Of a stretch of 64,000 bases of DNA, positions 49,328-58,060 are shown one piece after another. Made by a program: the position numbers and the translations under genes. Positions within the stretch are counted from its first letter, which is position 1; each line of letters begins with the position of its first letter. The notes under the pieces are model-generated. The model did not search any database. It saw nothing but the letters and a program-made list of their open reading frames with translations, and was not told the origin of the DNA. Origin of the DNA: Verrucomicrobiia bacterium (lineage in GTDB: Bacteria; Verrucomicrobiota; Verrucomicrobiia; Limisphaerales; CAIMTB01); NCBI GenBank assembly GCA_019634625.1, contig JAHCBA010000006.1:1-64000 (forward strand), given 5' to 3'.

Positions 49328-50211
49328 GGGACAAGACGGAGCTGGTGTTGATGGGCGATGGCGAGGGCCTCGTTCCATTCGTCCGGAGGCACTGGTTGTC
49401 TGAGCTCGGCGTGCCGATGGGCCTGCCAGGCGGGCCAGAAACCGGAGCGAAGACTGACCTTGGTGTGGGGGAGATGCGAGGCGAGCCACCGGGCGATGGG
49501 CTGCCAGCAGCAGGTGAGATGACCGGGCATCAGGAGATGGCGCACGATCAAGTCCCGGGCCGCTGCGTCGGACGCCATCCAGAGGAGATTCGAGGTGACG
49601 ACGGACCAGGCGTCGGCCGCGATGGGAATGGCGGCGAGGCGTTGGGCGCAATCGGGGTTGCCGAATTTGAAGTCGGGAAGCCAGACATCGACGAGGCCCG
49701 CAAGCAGGGGACGGACCGGGTCGGTGAAGCCCGCATTGGTTTTCAGGACGAGCGGGGCGTCCTCAGGGAGGGCGGCGATGAGTTCAAGGAGGGCGGGAAG
49801 ATGGATTGTGGGTTCGCCGCCAAGGATCATGAGCGTGCGGGCCCCGCGGGCCAGGGCCTGGCGGGCGAGGCGGGTGAGACGGGGCAGTGGGAGGGGCGAT
49901 CCGGCCCGGGGGTTCCAACTGGGACCGCCGGTGATGCAGAAATCGCAGCGGAGATTGCATCCGCTGAGGGAGACCGCGAAGGAGGGGAGAAGTTCCAGTT
50001 CGTCGGAAACGTCGGTTTGGGCGGCAAAGAACCGGGCGTCGGGACCGGCATGACAACGGCCGCCGGGTCCGTCGAGGCGCGGGGCACCGCATCGGTGGAG
50101 ACAGAGGGAGCAGGCGGAGAGGAGTGAGAAGGCGAGGGGAACCCGCTGGCGGGCGAGCGCGGCCCGGGAGGCGCGATGGCGAGGGAGCGGCGGTGCGGAA
50201 CGCGCGTTCAT
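49324..50211 (-). CDS. radical SAM protein, COG1313 (PflA-like) type
   Basis: 295 residues. The [4Fe-4S] motif is Cys85-x3-Cys89-x2-Cys92 (SGCNLRCDFC), followed by the GGEPT strand near residue 128. Four further cysteines, 34, 37, 41 and 53 (CSLCLHRCG...GRC), form the N-terminal cluster typical of COG1313 proteins, often annotated as pyruvate formate-lyase activase-like. No glycyl-radical enzyme gene is adjacent. Its substrate may be one of the cluster proteins. The ATG was chosen at the first Met after a long non-conserved frame. Confidence 0.85.
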   Translation of the reverse strand: MNARSAPPLPRHRASRAALARQRVPLAFSLLSACSLCLHRCGAPRLDGPGGRCHAGPDARFFAAQTDVSDELELLPSFAVSLSGCNLRCDFCITGGPSWNPRAGSPLPLPRLTRLARQALARGARTLMILGGEPTIHLPALLELIAALPEDAPLVLKTNAGFTDPVRPLLAGLVDVWLPDFKFGNPDCAQRLAAIPIAADAWSVVTSNLLWMASDAAARDLIVRHLLMPGHLTCCWQPIARWLASHLPHTKVSLRSGFWPAWQAHRHAELRQPVPPDEWNEALAIAHQHQLRLVP

Positions 50212-50309
50212 CACCCGGTCTCCCGTGGCGTCGGGATGCTCTTGCGACCCGGGTTGGGCATCGCGGGCTGCCCGGAGGGAGCGTGGGGAAGGATGGGCGG
50301 CAAACACGG

Positions 50310-50957
50310 TTAGAGTTCGAGCCGGCCCATGCGAGGACGTTGAGCGGCAGTCCGGGTGCGGCGGTCGTGGAGGGTGGTCTGGACAAGGAGGATCAGCCAG
50401 CTCGCGGGGGCGGCGGCGGCAATTCCGGGTGTGAGCTGCCATCCGCAACTCAAGGCGAAGGGCGCGACGATGCAGGCGGCGGCGATCAGGGCTCCGGTGG
50501 CCGCGGAAACCTCGGCACTGCCGAAGAAGAGGTGGAAACGCTGGAACCGGTTGAGGAGGAACCACGGGACCAGAAGTCCGAGCAGGGCGCCCGCATTCGT
50601 GAGGATGCCGCCGGGGCCGTGGCGAAGGATCCAGGCCAGGATCACCCCGGACGCCACACCGCAGGCCAGATAATGAATGATCATGCGGGCGGGGGACCAG
50701 GCGCGCTCGACGCCGGGTCCGAGGAAGAGGATGAACAGCGAGCCGAAGAAGGCGTTGAGCGGGTCGCCGGACACGAGGCAATAGGTGACGAGACGCCACA
50801 CCTGGAAGCCGGACAGCGCGGAAGCATCGAGCGCCAGGGCGGTGCCGAGGTCCAGGCCGGTGAGGGCGCGCAGCAGGGCCAGGGCGACGAACCCCAGGGC
50901 GTGGAGGCTGGCGAGGAGTCGGGTGCCCGGCGGGAGGGATTGCCAGAATGCCTTCAC
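50310..50957 (-). CDS. rhomboid-like membrane protein lacking the catalytic serine
   Basis: 215 residues with six predicted helices. WRLVTYCLVSGDPLNAFFGSLFILFLGPGVER (near residues 54-84) is the typical rhomboid L1 region, but the active-site GxSG position reads TNAG (ILTNAGALLG near residue 120). The serine is missing, so it is probably an inactive, derlin/iRhom-like pseudoprotease. It is 98 bp upstream of the radical SAM gene and may belong to the same operon. Confidence 0.7.
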   Translation of the reverse strand: MKAFWQSLPPGTRLLASLHALGFVALALLRALTGLDLGTALALDASALSGFQVWRLVTYCLVSGDPLNAFFGSLFILFLGPGVERAWSPARMIIHYLACGVASGVILAWILRHGPGGILTNAGALLGLLVPWFLLNRFQRFHLFFGSAEVSAATGALIAAACIVAPFALSCGWQLTPGIAAAAPASWLILLVQTTLHDRRTRTAAQRPRMGRLEL

Positions 50958-51032
50958 GGGAGGGGGGGATGGGTTACGTGGCGAGGGGCAGGTGTCTTGC
51001 GACTCTCCGGGCGGGCCATGGAGGGCGGTGAA

Positions 51033-51263
51033 TCAGGGCGCGTGGCCGAGGAGGCGCCGCCACCACGAGGCCGGCTTGGGCGGAGGTTCTGCGGTGAGCG
51101 AAGCGGCCAGGCGTCGGGCGAGTTCCGGAGGGGGCGGTGTGACGCTGCGATCGGCGCGGAGAGCGTCCTCCGCCGTGGGGAAGATGCGGTCGTCGGAGTG
51201 GGTTTGGGCCGACGCGGCGAGGTCTTCCTCGTGAGAGGGATTGAGGCGGGATTCGTGCTTCAT
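51033..51263 (-). CDS. 76-residue protein downstream of an ECF sigma factor
   Basis: 76 residues, polar and acidic in the first half (HEEDLAASAQTHSDD), ending in RRLAASLTAEPPPKPASWWRRLLGHAP. It starts 17 bp after the sigma-factor stop. It could be a degenerate anti-sigma factor lacking its membrane anchor, but nothing in it proves that. Frame use agrees with a genuine gene. Confidence 0.55.
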   Translation of the reverse strand: MKHESRLNPSHEEDLAASAQTHSDDRIFPTAEDALRADRSVTPPPPELARRLAASLTAEPPPKPASWWRRLLGHAP

Positions 51264-51280
51264 AAGGCCGGCGGGCGGGG

Positions 51281-51856
51281 CTAGGCGGTGGCGGCGAAGG
51301 CGATGGCGAAGGCTTTTCGGGCCCGATGCAGCTTTCCACGGACCGCGTCCGTGGATTGGTGGGTCAAGGCCGCGATCTGATCGTAGGCGAGGCGTTCGTC
51401 CGCAATGAGGAGGAGCAGGAGCCGGTACTCCTCGGGGAGACGGGCCATGGCCCGGGAAATCCGTTCGCCGAGTTCCTTGACTTCGAGGATTCGGAGCGGG
51501 GAATCCCCCGGGTCGGGGGCGTCGTTCCAGAGGGTTTCATCCGAGGAGGGAACCAGGTTCCGGGCGGCCCAACTGGCGGCGAGATTGCGACAATGATTGA
51601 TGGCGATGCGATAGAGCCAGGTGCGCCAGGCGGCTTCGTGGCGAAACTGGCCGAGGTGACGCCACGCCTTGAGAAAGACGTCATGGGTGACGTCCTGGGC
51701 GCGGGCGGGGTCGCCGAGGTAGCGGAGGGCCAGGTAGTGGATGGCTTGGGAGTGAGCCCGGTACAACGCGGCGAAAGCGTCGGAGCCGGGGGTGGCCGGT
51801 TCCACGGGCGGGGCCGGTGGGGGGGAGGGCGGGCTCACGCTCGCAAGGGCGGACAT
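51281..51856 (-). CDS. ECF RNA polymerase sigma factor
   Basis: 191 residues. Region 2 is at about 26-92 (LYRAHSQAIHYLALRYLGDPARAQDVTHDVFLKAWRHL) and region 4 at about 135-185 with LPEEYRLLLLLIADERLAYDQIAALTHQSTDAVRGKLHRARKAF. A proline-rich N-terminal extension precedes it. ECF factors direct polymerase to stress or envelope promoters. The small gene 17 bp downstream may regulate it. Confidence 0.9.
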   Translation of the reverse strand: MSALASVSPPSPPPAPPVEPATPGSDAFAALYRAHSQAIHYLALRYLGDPARAQDVTHDVFLKAWRHLGQFRHEAAWRTWLYRIAINHCRNLAASWAARNLVPSSDETLWNDAPDPGDSPLRILEVKELGERISRAMARLPEEYRLLLLLIADERLAYDQIAALTHQSTDAVRGKLHRARKAFAIAFAATA

Positions 51857-51908
51857 CAGGAATTGGACAGGGCCGGGCCGAGGGTGTCACGCGAGGCGAT
51901 GCGAAGCA

Positions 51909-51973
51909 ATGGGGTCAAATCACTACTTTTACAATCTCACCGGGAAGGGTTGCTTGTACGGATCTGACCCCAT
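51909..51973. repeat. REP-like palindromic element
   Basis: A 65-bp unit bounded by ATGGGGTCA and TGACCCCAT, 9 bp perfect and matching at 12 of the first 13 or so bases. The interior includes CACTACTTTTAC. Similar sequences flank REP-associated transposases in other genomes (recollection, not a search). It sits in the 129-bp gap between phnE and the sigma-factor gene. Confidence 0.55.
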
Positions 51974-51985
51974 GGCCACGGGGGA

Positions 51986-52852
51986 TCAGGCGGCGGCGGG
52001 GGCGGGGGCGGGGGCGGCGGAGGGATTGTTGCCGGGGGAGGAGGCGAAGCGGCGGGTGAGTTCGTGGCGGAGCCGTTCGCCGGCGAAGTCGAGGAGGATG
52101 ACGATGAGAAGGATCCAGCAGAGGACGGCCGCGAATTTGTCCCATTGCTGGAATTCCTGGTAGGCGTGGAGGTGGAGTCCGATGCCGCCGGCGCCGACGT
52201 ACCCGATGATGGCGGCGGAGCGGATGTTGTATTCGATCATCCAGAGGATGTGGCTGAGGATGAGGGGCCGGGCCTCGGGCCAGAGTCCGTACTGGAAGGC
52301 CTGAATGGGATGGGCGCCGGCACAGCGGAGGGCTTCGGGGACGCCGCGGTCCACGGACTCGAAGGCGTCGCTGAAGAACTTGCCGAGGTAGCCCAGGCTG
52401 TAGGCGGTGAGGGCGATGACGCCGGCGAGGGAATTGGCGCCGACGACGGCGACGGCAAGGAGGGCCCAGACCAGGCTGGGGAGGGACCGGACTCCGTTGA
52501 GCAGGAGCCGGGTCAGGCGGACCAGCCAGCGGGGGGCGACGTTGCGGGCGGCGGCGGCACCGAGGGGGACGGCGATGAGGGTGGCCCAGAAGGTGGCCAT
52601 GACCGCGATGCGGGCGGTTTCGAGCAGGGCGGCGAGGGCGACGCCGCTGACGGAGAAGTCGGGCGGCAGGAACTGGGAGAGGAAGCGCCGGAGGTTGGCG
52701 AGGTGATCGAGATCGCGTCCCGAACCCTGCATGGCCGGCCAGGAGAAAATGACGGCGAGGGCGAAGAGCGTGAGGGTGACACGCCAGGCGGTGAGTCGGG
52801 GTGGAGAGGCGGCGGACGACCGGTCGCCGGGCGGTTGGGTGGGGGCCGTCAT
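51986..52852 (-). CDS. phnE: phosphonate/phosphite ABC transporter permease
   Basis: 288 residues with six predicted helices. The binding-protein-dependent EAA-like loop is near residue 190 (FESVDRGVPEALRCAGAHP). An Ala/Pro tail ends the protein. PhnE forms the channel for phosphonates, phosphite or related phosphorus compounds. Its ATG overlaps the ATPase gene stop by 4 bp. Confidence 0.85.
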   Translation of the reverse strand: MTAPTQPPGDRSSAASPPRLTAWRVTLTLFALAVIFSWPAMQGSGRDLDHLANLRRFLSQFLPPDFSVSGVALAALLETARIAVMATFWATLIAVPLGAAAARNVAPRWLVRLTRLLLNGVRSLPSLVWALLAVAVVGANSLAGVIALTAYSLGYLGKFFSDAFESVDRGVPEALRCAGAHPIQAFQYGLWPEARPLILSHILWMIEYNIRSAAIIGYVGAGGIGLHLHAYQEFQQWDKFAAVLCWILLIVILLDFAGERLRHELTRRFASSPGNNPSAAPAPAPAAA

Positions 52853-53553
52853 CGGGCCTCCCAGCGCCAGCCGTCGGGACGCGCGGGGTCCAGGGTGAGC
52901 AACCCGTCCGCGGCGCGTTCGGCCCGGGCGCGGTCGTGCAGCACACACACCACGGTTCGCTGGGCGACCGCGACCTCCTGGCGGAGGAGTCCGAGGACAT
53001 CATCCGCCAGGCGGCCATCGAGATTGGAGACCGGTTCGTCCGCCAGGATCAGTTCGGGCTCCTGCAGGAGGGCCCGGGCGAGGGCGACGCGCTGTTGCTC
53101 CCCGCCGGAGATTTCGCCGGCACAGGCGTGGCGCAGGTGGTTCAGGCCAAGACGATCGAGGAGGGGGCCGACGCGGGCGTATTCCCGGGCGGGGAAACCG
53201 GCGAGGGTGCGCCACCAGGGGAGGCGGCCGAGGGCTCCGCAGAGGACGTTGCGCTCGACCGTGGCGGTGGGCGTGAGGCGCCAGTCCTGGAACACCATCC
53301 CGGTGCGATGCCGGTAGGTGCGGGGGGAATGTTCGCAGTTGAACCGGCAGCGCAGGGTGATCCGCCCGCGGCAGGGTGTGAGCAGGCCGAGAAGGCAGGC
53401 GAGGAGGCTCGATTTGCCAATCCCCGAGGGACCGAGGACTGCAATGAACCGCCCGCGGGGAACGTTCAGGCTGAGACCGTCGAACAGGCGCCGTCCGCCC
53501 CGGCCGCAGCCGAGTTCCTCGACCAGGATGTGGGGGACGACGGACGCGGTCAT
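52849..53553 (-). CDS. phnC: phosphonate/phosphite ABC transporter ATPase
   Basis: 234 residues. Walker A GPSGIGKSS near residue 41, Q-loop MVFQDWRL, signature ISGGEQQRVALARALL, Walker B LILADEPVSNLD and switch His in VLHD. VFQDWRLTPTATVERNVLCG resembles PhnC. It follows the binding-protein gene by 14 bp and overlaps phnE. Confidence 0.85.
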   Translation of the reverse strand: MTASVVPHILVEELGCGRGGRRLFDGLSLNVPRGRFIAVLGPSGIGKSSLLACLLGLLTPCRGRITLRCRFNCEHSPRTYRHRTGMVFQDWRLTPTATVERNVLCGALGRLPWWRTLAGFPAREYARVGPLLDRLGLNHLRHACAGEISGGEQQRVALARALLQEPELILADEPVSNLDGRLADDVLGLLRQEVAVAQRTVVCVLHDRARAERAADGLLTLDPARPDGWRWEAR

Positions 53554-53567
53554 GAGCGGGACAGATT

Positions 53568-54554
53568 CTATTCGCCGCGGGCCAATCTCAAGGCCGCATC
53601 GAGGCTGGCGACGTGGGCCTCCTCGTCCACCTCGACCAGGCGGGCGACGAAGAGGCGGTCGCGGAGGGCGGTGCCGGCGGGCTCGTTGAAGCGCAGAAAG
53701 GCCCGCTTGAGGGCCTGCCGGTCCGGTTCGGAGACGCGGTGGCTCACGGCGAGGACATGGGTGGGGACGGGGCCCTGGGAGCAGACCTTTTTCAGGCGCT
53801 GCCGCTGGTCGGCGGTGAGGTGTTTGTCTTCATCGAGGACGTAGTAGCTCACGGCGGCGGCTTCGGCCTCGCCGCGGAGGACACGTTCGATGGCCGAGAC
53901 GTAACCGGTGCCGAAGGAGACGTTGCCGGCGCCGAAGAACTCCTCCGGTCGGCCGCGGGCGGAAACGAGGCCGCGCTGGTACAGATCGTACAGGGGCACG
54001 ACGAACCCGGAGGTGCTGGTGCGGGAGGCGAAGGCGACCGGTCGTCCCCGGAGATCTTCGACCGACTGGTAGGGCTTTTCCCGGAGGGAGACCCAGTAAC
54101 TTTCGTAGGTCGTCCTGCCCGCGATCTCGACCGCGAGGAGGAGGTTGCCCGACCGGCTGCGGCGGGCGTTGACCAGGTCGGTGGCGCTGACGAAGGCCAC
54201 GTCGATGGTTCCGTTGGCCAGGCCTTCATTGATGACGGCGCCGGAGAGGGGGACGACGACGTCCACGGGCTTTCCCAGGGCCGTGGCGAGGAAGGTGGCG
54301 GTTGCGCGCCGTTCCTCGATCATGGCGTCGGGGTCCTTGTCGGGTTTCAGGGCCACGATGGCCCGGGCCTTGGAGAAGGTTTCAGCGGCATGGGTGTCGG
54401 GGGTGGCCGGGCTGAAGGCGGCGACGGCGCAGGCGGAGGCAAGGGCCAGCGAAAGCGGGAGGGCGGGCCCGGGGAGACTGGGGCGGCCGGGGTGGCGGGA
54501 GGCCGGCAAATGGCCTTCCACCGTTGCGAGGCGGGCCAACGAACGACGCATCAT
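53568..54554 (-). CDS. phnD: phosphate/phosphite/phosphonate ABC transporter substrate-binding protein
   Basis: 328 residues from the first of two adjacent ATGs, with a signal peptide (hydrophobic LPLSLALASACAVAAF, residues about 32-47). Family motifs: LFLATALG-type start, FVSATDLVNARR near residue 125, SYWVSLREKP near residue 150 and ASRTSTSGFVVPLY near residue 175. It captures the ligand in the periplasm. The genes phnD-phnC-phnE form an uptake operon without phn catabolic genes. The 196 bp upstream must hold the promoter; I see no clear one. Confidence 0.85.
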   Translation of the reverse strand: MMRRSLARLATVEGHLPASRHPGRPSLPGPALPLSLALASACAVAAFSPATPDTHAAETFSKARAIVALKPDKDPDAMIEERRATATFLATALGKPVDVVVPLSGAVINEGLANGTIDVAFVSATDLVNARRSRSGNLLLAVEIAGRTTYESYWVSLREKPYQSVEDLRGRPVAFASRTSTSGFVVPLYDLYQRGLVSARGRPEEFFGAGNVSFGTGYVSAIERVLRGEAEAAAVSYYVLDEDKHLTADQRQRLKKVCSQGPVPTHVLAVSHRVSEPDRQALKRAFLRFNEPAGTALRDRLFVARLVEVDEEAHVASLDAALRLARGE

Positions 54555-54750
54555 GGCGGAAAGGCTTGGCGGACGACCTGGGAAAGCGCTGCCGGTGCGT
54601 TGCGAAATCCTGCCGCTGGATTGCCACCGTGACGGGATGGCGCGAGGCAACGGTTCGTCGTGCACGGGGCCATGCCACCCCACGAATGGAGGGTGCCGGG
54701 TGCCTGCCCCGGCCCGGTCCCGCGTCGCCCGGGCCGGGCTTGAACCACGG

Positions 54751-55191
54751 TCACGCCCGGAGGGAATCGGGGCTGCGGAGGACGGTCTGGAGAGCGACGA
54801 GGGTGCCGGCGAAATAGACGAACTGCTGAAAAGCCCCGTTGAATTCGCCGGTCAGCCATTGTCCGAAGCCGAGCTGGACGAAGACGAAGAGGCTCCAGGC
54901 GAGGGCTGCGGATAGGAAGCGGGGTGTGCGGCTGGCGAGGAACTCGCCGGTGACGAGGGCGGCCAGGGCGAGTCCGAGGGCAAGGAGTTCGCCGGCGACG
55001 AGGAGCCAGAACAGGGCGGGCAGGCCTGGGAACGAGGCAAGAAAGGTGCCGCCGAATTTCTCCGGGAACCATGCAGGCATGCCGCCCAGGAGCTTGCCGA
55101 TGCCGGCGAAGCCCCAGACCATGAGGAACAGGAGATTGATGGCGAGCAGGGTGGCGCGCCGGATCAGTGCAGGACTGAGGGGATGGGTCAT
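54751..55191 (-). CDS. DoxX-like membrane protein
   Basis: 146 residues with four predicted helices (10-30, 55-80, 85-105, 118-138). The first helix has WGFAGIGKLLGGMPAWFPEKF, typical of DoxX/MauE-like proteins, a family linked to redox or quinone chemistry in membranes. The start is within the typA stop (4-bp overlap), so it is co-translated with typA. Specific role unknown. Confidence 0.75.
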   Translation of the reverse strand: MTHPLSPALIRRATLLAINLLFLMVWGFAGIGKLLGGMPAWFPEKFGGTFLASFPGLPALFWLLVAGELLALGLALAALVTGEFLASRTPRFLSAALAWSLFVFVQLGFGQWLTGEFNGAFQQFVYFAGTLVALQTVLRSPDSLRA

Positions 55192-57023
55192 GCTTGTACG
55201 AACTTCACCAGGCGTTCCTTCTCGGCCTTCCTGCGCTGGTTCTCGTCGAGGACCTTCTTGCGAAGGCGGAGGTGGTGGGGGGTGGCCTCGACGTATTCAT
55301 CCACGTCGATGTATTCGAGGGCGCGTTCGAGGCTGAGCTTGAAGGGGGCGTTGAGCTGGATGCCCTTGCCGTCGCCCTGGGAGCGCATGTTGGTGAGCTT
55401 CTTCTCCTTCACCGGATTGACCGGGATGTCGTTCTCGCGGGCGTTTTCGCCCACGATCATCCCGACGTACACGGCCTCGCCGGGCTCGACCATCAGGCGT
55501 CCGCGTTCCTGGATCATGTTGAGGGCGTAGGCGGTGGCCTCGCCGGAATCCATCGAGACCAGGGATCCGTTCTTGCGGGCGGCAATCTCGCCGCGGTCGG
55601 AGCCGTATTCGTGGAAGAGATGACTCATCACGCCGTGGCCGCGGGTCAGATTGACCAGGTCCGTCTCGAAGCCGATCAGGCCGCGCATGGGGATGAGGGC
55701 CTCGATGGACACGTGATTCGACACGTGGGTCATGTTGGTGATCTGGGCCTTGCGGAAGGAGAGGTTCTCCATGATGGCGCCCAGGCTTTCGTTGGGGACC
55801 TCGACGAAGAGTTTCTCGATGGGTTCGAGCGGTTCCCCGCTCGGGCCCTTCTGCCAGAGGACCTCGGGACGCGACACCAGCACTTCGTAGCCTTCGCGGC
55901 GCATCTGCTCGACGAGGATGGCGATCTGCATCTCGCCGCGGCCGGAGACGGCGAAGATCTTGGGATCATCGGTCTGGGCGATGCGCAGGGCGACGTTGGT
56001 GCGGGTCTCCTTGACCAGGCGCTCCCAGATGTGGCGGGCGGTGACGAGTTTGCCGTCGGTGCCGGCGAGGGGGCCGTCATTGACGGCGAACTCCATCTGG
56101 ATGGTGGGGGGATCGATGGGGATGTAGGGAAGGGCGCCGCGTTCCGGTTTGTCGGCGAGGGTTTCACCGATGAAGACGTCCTCGAACCCGGCGATGCCGA
56201 CGATGTCGCCGGCGTGGGCCTCCTGGATCTCGATGCGTTTCAGGCCCTCGAAATGGTAGATCATGGTGACCTTGCCCGGGGTCACGCGGCCGTCGCCGTG
56301 GAGGCAGCTTGCCGGCATGCCGACGTGCACCTTGCCTTCGACAATCTTTCCGAAGGCGATACGGCCGAGATAATCGGAGTAGTCGAGATTGGCGACGAGG
56401 ATCTGGAAACCGTCGCCGGCCCGGGCCCGGGGCGGGGGGATGTGGCGGGTGATGGACTCGAACAGCGGTTCCATGGTGCCGCTCACATGGTCGAGTTCGG
56501 CCTTGGCGTAGCCGTTCTTGGCGGAGCAGTACACGAAGGGGAAATCGAGCTGCTCGTCGGTGGCGTTGAGGGAGATGAACAGCTCGAAGACCTGGTCGAG
56601 CACCTTCTTCGGGTTGGCGTTGTCGCGGTCGATCTTGTTGATGACCACGATGGGTTTGGCGCCGGCCTCGAGGGCCTTGCGAAGGACGAAGCGGGTCTGG
56701 GCCTGGGGTCCCTCGGCGGCGTCCACGACCAGCAGGACGCCATCGATCATGTTCATGATGCGCTCGACCTCGCCGCCGAAGTCGGCGTGGCCCGGGGTGT
56801 CCACGATGTTGATGTGGAAATTCTTGTATTTGAAGGCCGCGTTCTTGGCCCGGATGGTGATGCCCTTCTCCCGTTCGAGGTCCATCGAATCCATGATGCG
56901 TTCCTCGGTCGCCTTGGCCTCGTTGGCCCGGAAGGTGCCGGACTGCTTCAGGAGACAGTCCACCAGGGTGGTCTTGCCGTGATCGACGTGGGCGATGATC
57001 GCGATGTTGCGGATGTGTTGCAT
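55188..57023 (-). CDS. typA: ribosome-associated GTPase BipA/TypA
   Basis: 611 residues. G1 AHVDHGKTT (10-18), G3 DTPGHADF near residue 72, G4 NKID near residue 127, followed by EF-G-like domains II, III and V and the family's own C-terminal domain. BipA assists late ribosome assembly at low temperature or stress. The start MQHIRNIAIIAHVDHGKTT is the family start; longer frames pass through repeat copy E. DoxX-like follows by overlap. Confidence 0.95.
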   Translation of the reverse strand: MQHIRNIAIIAHVDHGKTTLVDCLLKQSGTFRANEAKATEERIMDSMDLEREKGITIRAKNAAFKYKNFHINIVDTPGHADFGGEVERIMNMIDGVLLVVDAAEGPQAQTRFVLRKALEAGAKPIVVINKIDRDNANPKKVLDQVFELFISLNATDEQLDFPFVYCSAKNGYAKAELDHVSGTMEPLFESITRHIPPPRARAGDGFQILVANLDYSDYLGRIAFGKIVEGKVHVGMPASCLHGDGRVTPGKVTMIYHFEGLKRIEIQEAHAGDIVGIAGFEDVFIGETLADKPERGALPYIPIDPPTIQMEFAVNDGPLAGTDGKLVTARHIWERLVKETRTNVALRIAQTDDPKIFAVSGRGEMQIAILVEQMRREGYEVLVSRPEVLWQKGPSGEPLEPIEKLFVEVPNESLGAIMENLSFRKAQITNMTHVSNHVSIEALIPMRGLIGFETDLVNLTRGHGVMSHLFHEYGSDRGEIAARKNGSLVSMDSGEATAYALNMIQERGRLMVEPGEAVYVGMIVGENARENDIPVNPVKEKKLTNMRSQGDGKGIQLNAPFKLSLERALEYIDVDEYVEATPHHLRLRKKVLDENQRRKAEKERLVKFVQA

Positions 57024-57209
57024 GCGGAAACGGGATGTGCGGCCGGGCGTACCGGCTGTCCCCGGGGAAACGTGGCTCCTTCGGAGATCGGGACGGCAAT
57101 GGCCATCCCTGGCGCTCCAGGAAGGAATGACCTCGGCCTCCACCGGGCCGCGGACCCTATCAGGACCCGCGCGCCCCGCAAGTGCCGCTTCGAGGGAGCT
57201 GTCGTGTCC

Positions 57210-57388
57210 GGTGCATCTCCGAGTTCTGGTTGAGGAGGCCGTGAATCGGAGGGACGAGCTCTGCGAGTCCGCAGTCCATGGCACCCCTCCCTTGCGGCGT
57301 CGTGGAACTCGGCCCTCCGAGTTCACACCCCCGCTTCACCTTTCGGAGGGACGAGCTCCGCGGGTCCACAATCCATTTTCGGCAGCAT
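57210..57388 (+). repeat. dispersed intergenic palindromic element, copy E (variant with a duplicated core)
   Basis: Left end GGTGCATCTCCGAGTTCTGG, first core at 57247 and second core at 57343, as in copy B, with a similar linker (GTTCACACC...CACC). The right end is not recognisable. It occupies the middle of the 473-bp divergent gap between typA and the sigma-factor gene. The rest of that gap shows nothing I can name. Confidence 0.8.
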
Positions 57389-57496
57389 CGACGACTCCGG
57401 GCTGGCGGCGAGGGCGGAGGCCGCGTACCCAGTGGGTGCGGAAAGGCGGACGGCGTCCGGGTCCCGCCGGCCCCCAATCCGTCGCGTGCCCGAACC

Positions 57497-58060
57497 ATGA
57501 ACGATGTCACCCGCATGCTGGAGGCGATCCGTCACGGGGAGGAAGGGGCGGAAGGCCGGTTGCTCCCGCTGGTGTACGAGGAACTCCGCCGGCTGGCGGC
57601 GCATCGGATGGCCGGGGAACTGCCCGGTCACACCTTGCAGGCCACGGCGCTCGTGCATGAGGCCTGGCTGCGCCTGGCCGGAGGGCCGGCTGAGGGTTGG
57701 TCCAATCGGGCTCACTTCTTCACCGCGGCCGCCGAAGCCATGCGCCGGATCCTCGTGGACCATGCACGGCGGAAACTGGCGCGGAAGCGGGGTGCTGGTG
57801 CCGAGAAGGTCGAGTTCGAGGAATCCCGGTTCGCACTGAACGTCGCGCCCGATGAACTTCTCGCCGTTCACGAGGCCCTCGACCGTCTCCAGGAGGAGGA
57901 TTCCCAGGCCGCCGAACTGGTGAAGCTCCGATACTTCGTGGGCATGACCATGCAGGAGGCGGCCGATTCCCTGGCGTTGCCGCTGCGGTCCGCCGAACGG
58001 TTGTGGACCTATGCGCGCCTTTGGCTGCGGACCGAGTTGGGGACCCGTTCGGGCGCCTGA
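57497..58060 (+). CDS. ECF sigma factor of the Planctomycetes/Verrucomicrobia/Acidobacteria type
   Basis: 187 residues. Region 2 shows LLPLVYEELRRLAAHRMAGE and HTLQATALVHEAWLRL near residues 21-58, and ANRAHFFTAAAEAMRRILVDHARRK-like spacing (NRAHFFTAAAEAMRRILVDH near residue 75); region 4 is near 125-180. This is the Sig-70_X6-like subfamily usually paired with a Ser/Thr kinase gene, which is absent here. The start ATG follows repeat copy E by about 110 bp. Confidence 0.9.
   Translation: MNDVTRMLEAIRHGEEGAEGRLLPLVYEELRRLAAHRMAGELPGHTLQATALVHEAWLRLAGGPAEGWSNRAHFFTAAAEAMRRILVDHARRKLARKRGAGAEKVEFEESRFALNVAPDELLAVHEALDRLQEEDSQAAELVKLRYFVGMTMQEAADSLALPLRSAERLWTYARLWLRTELGTRSGA

Noticed and set aside
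51986-54554. A phosphonate degradation operon
   Set aside because: Only the ABC importer genes are present; no C-P lyase, phosphonatase or phosphite dehydrogenase is adjacent, so only uptake is supported.
57278-57496. An N-terminal extension of the second ECF sigma factor
   Set aside because: It is a translation of repeat copy E; the conserved start MNDVTRMLEAIRHGE is at 57497.
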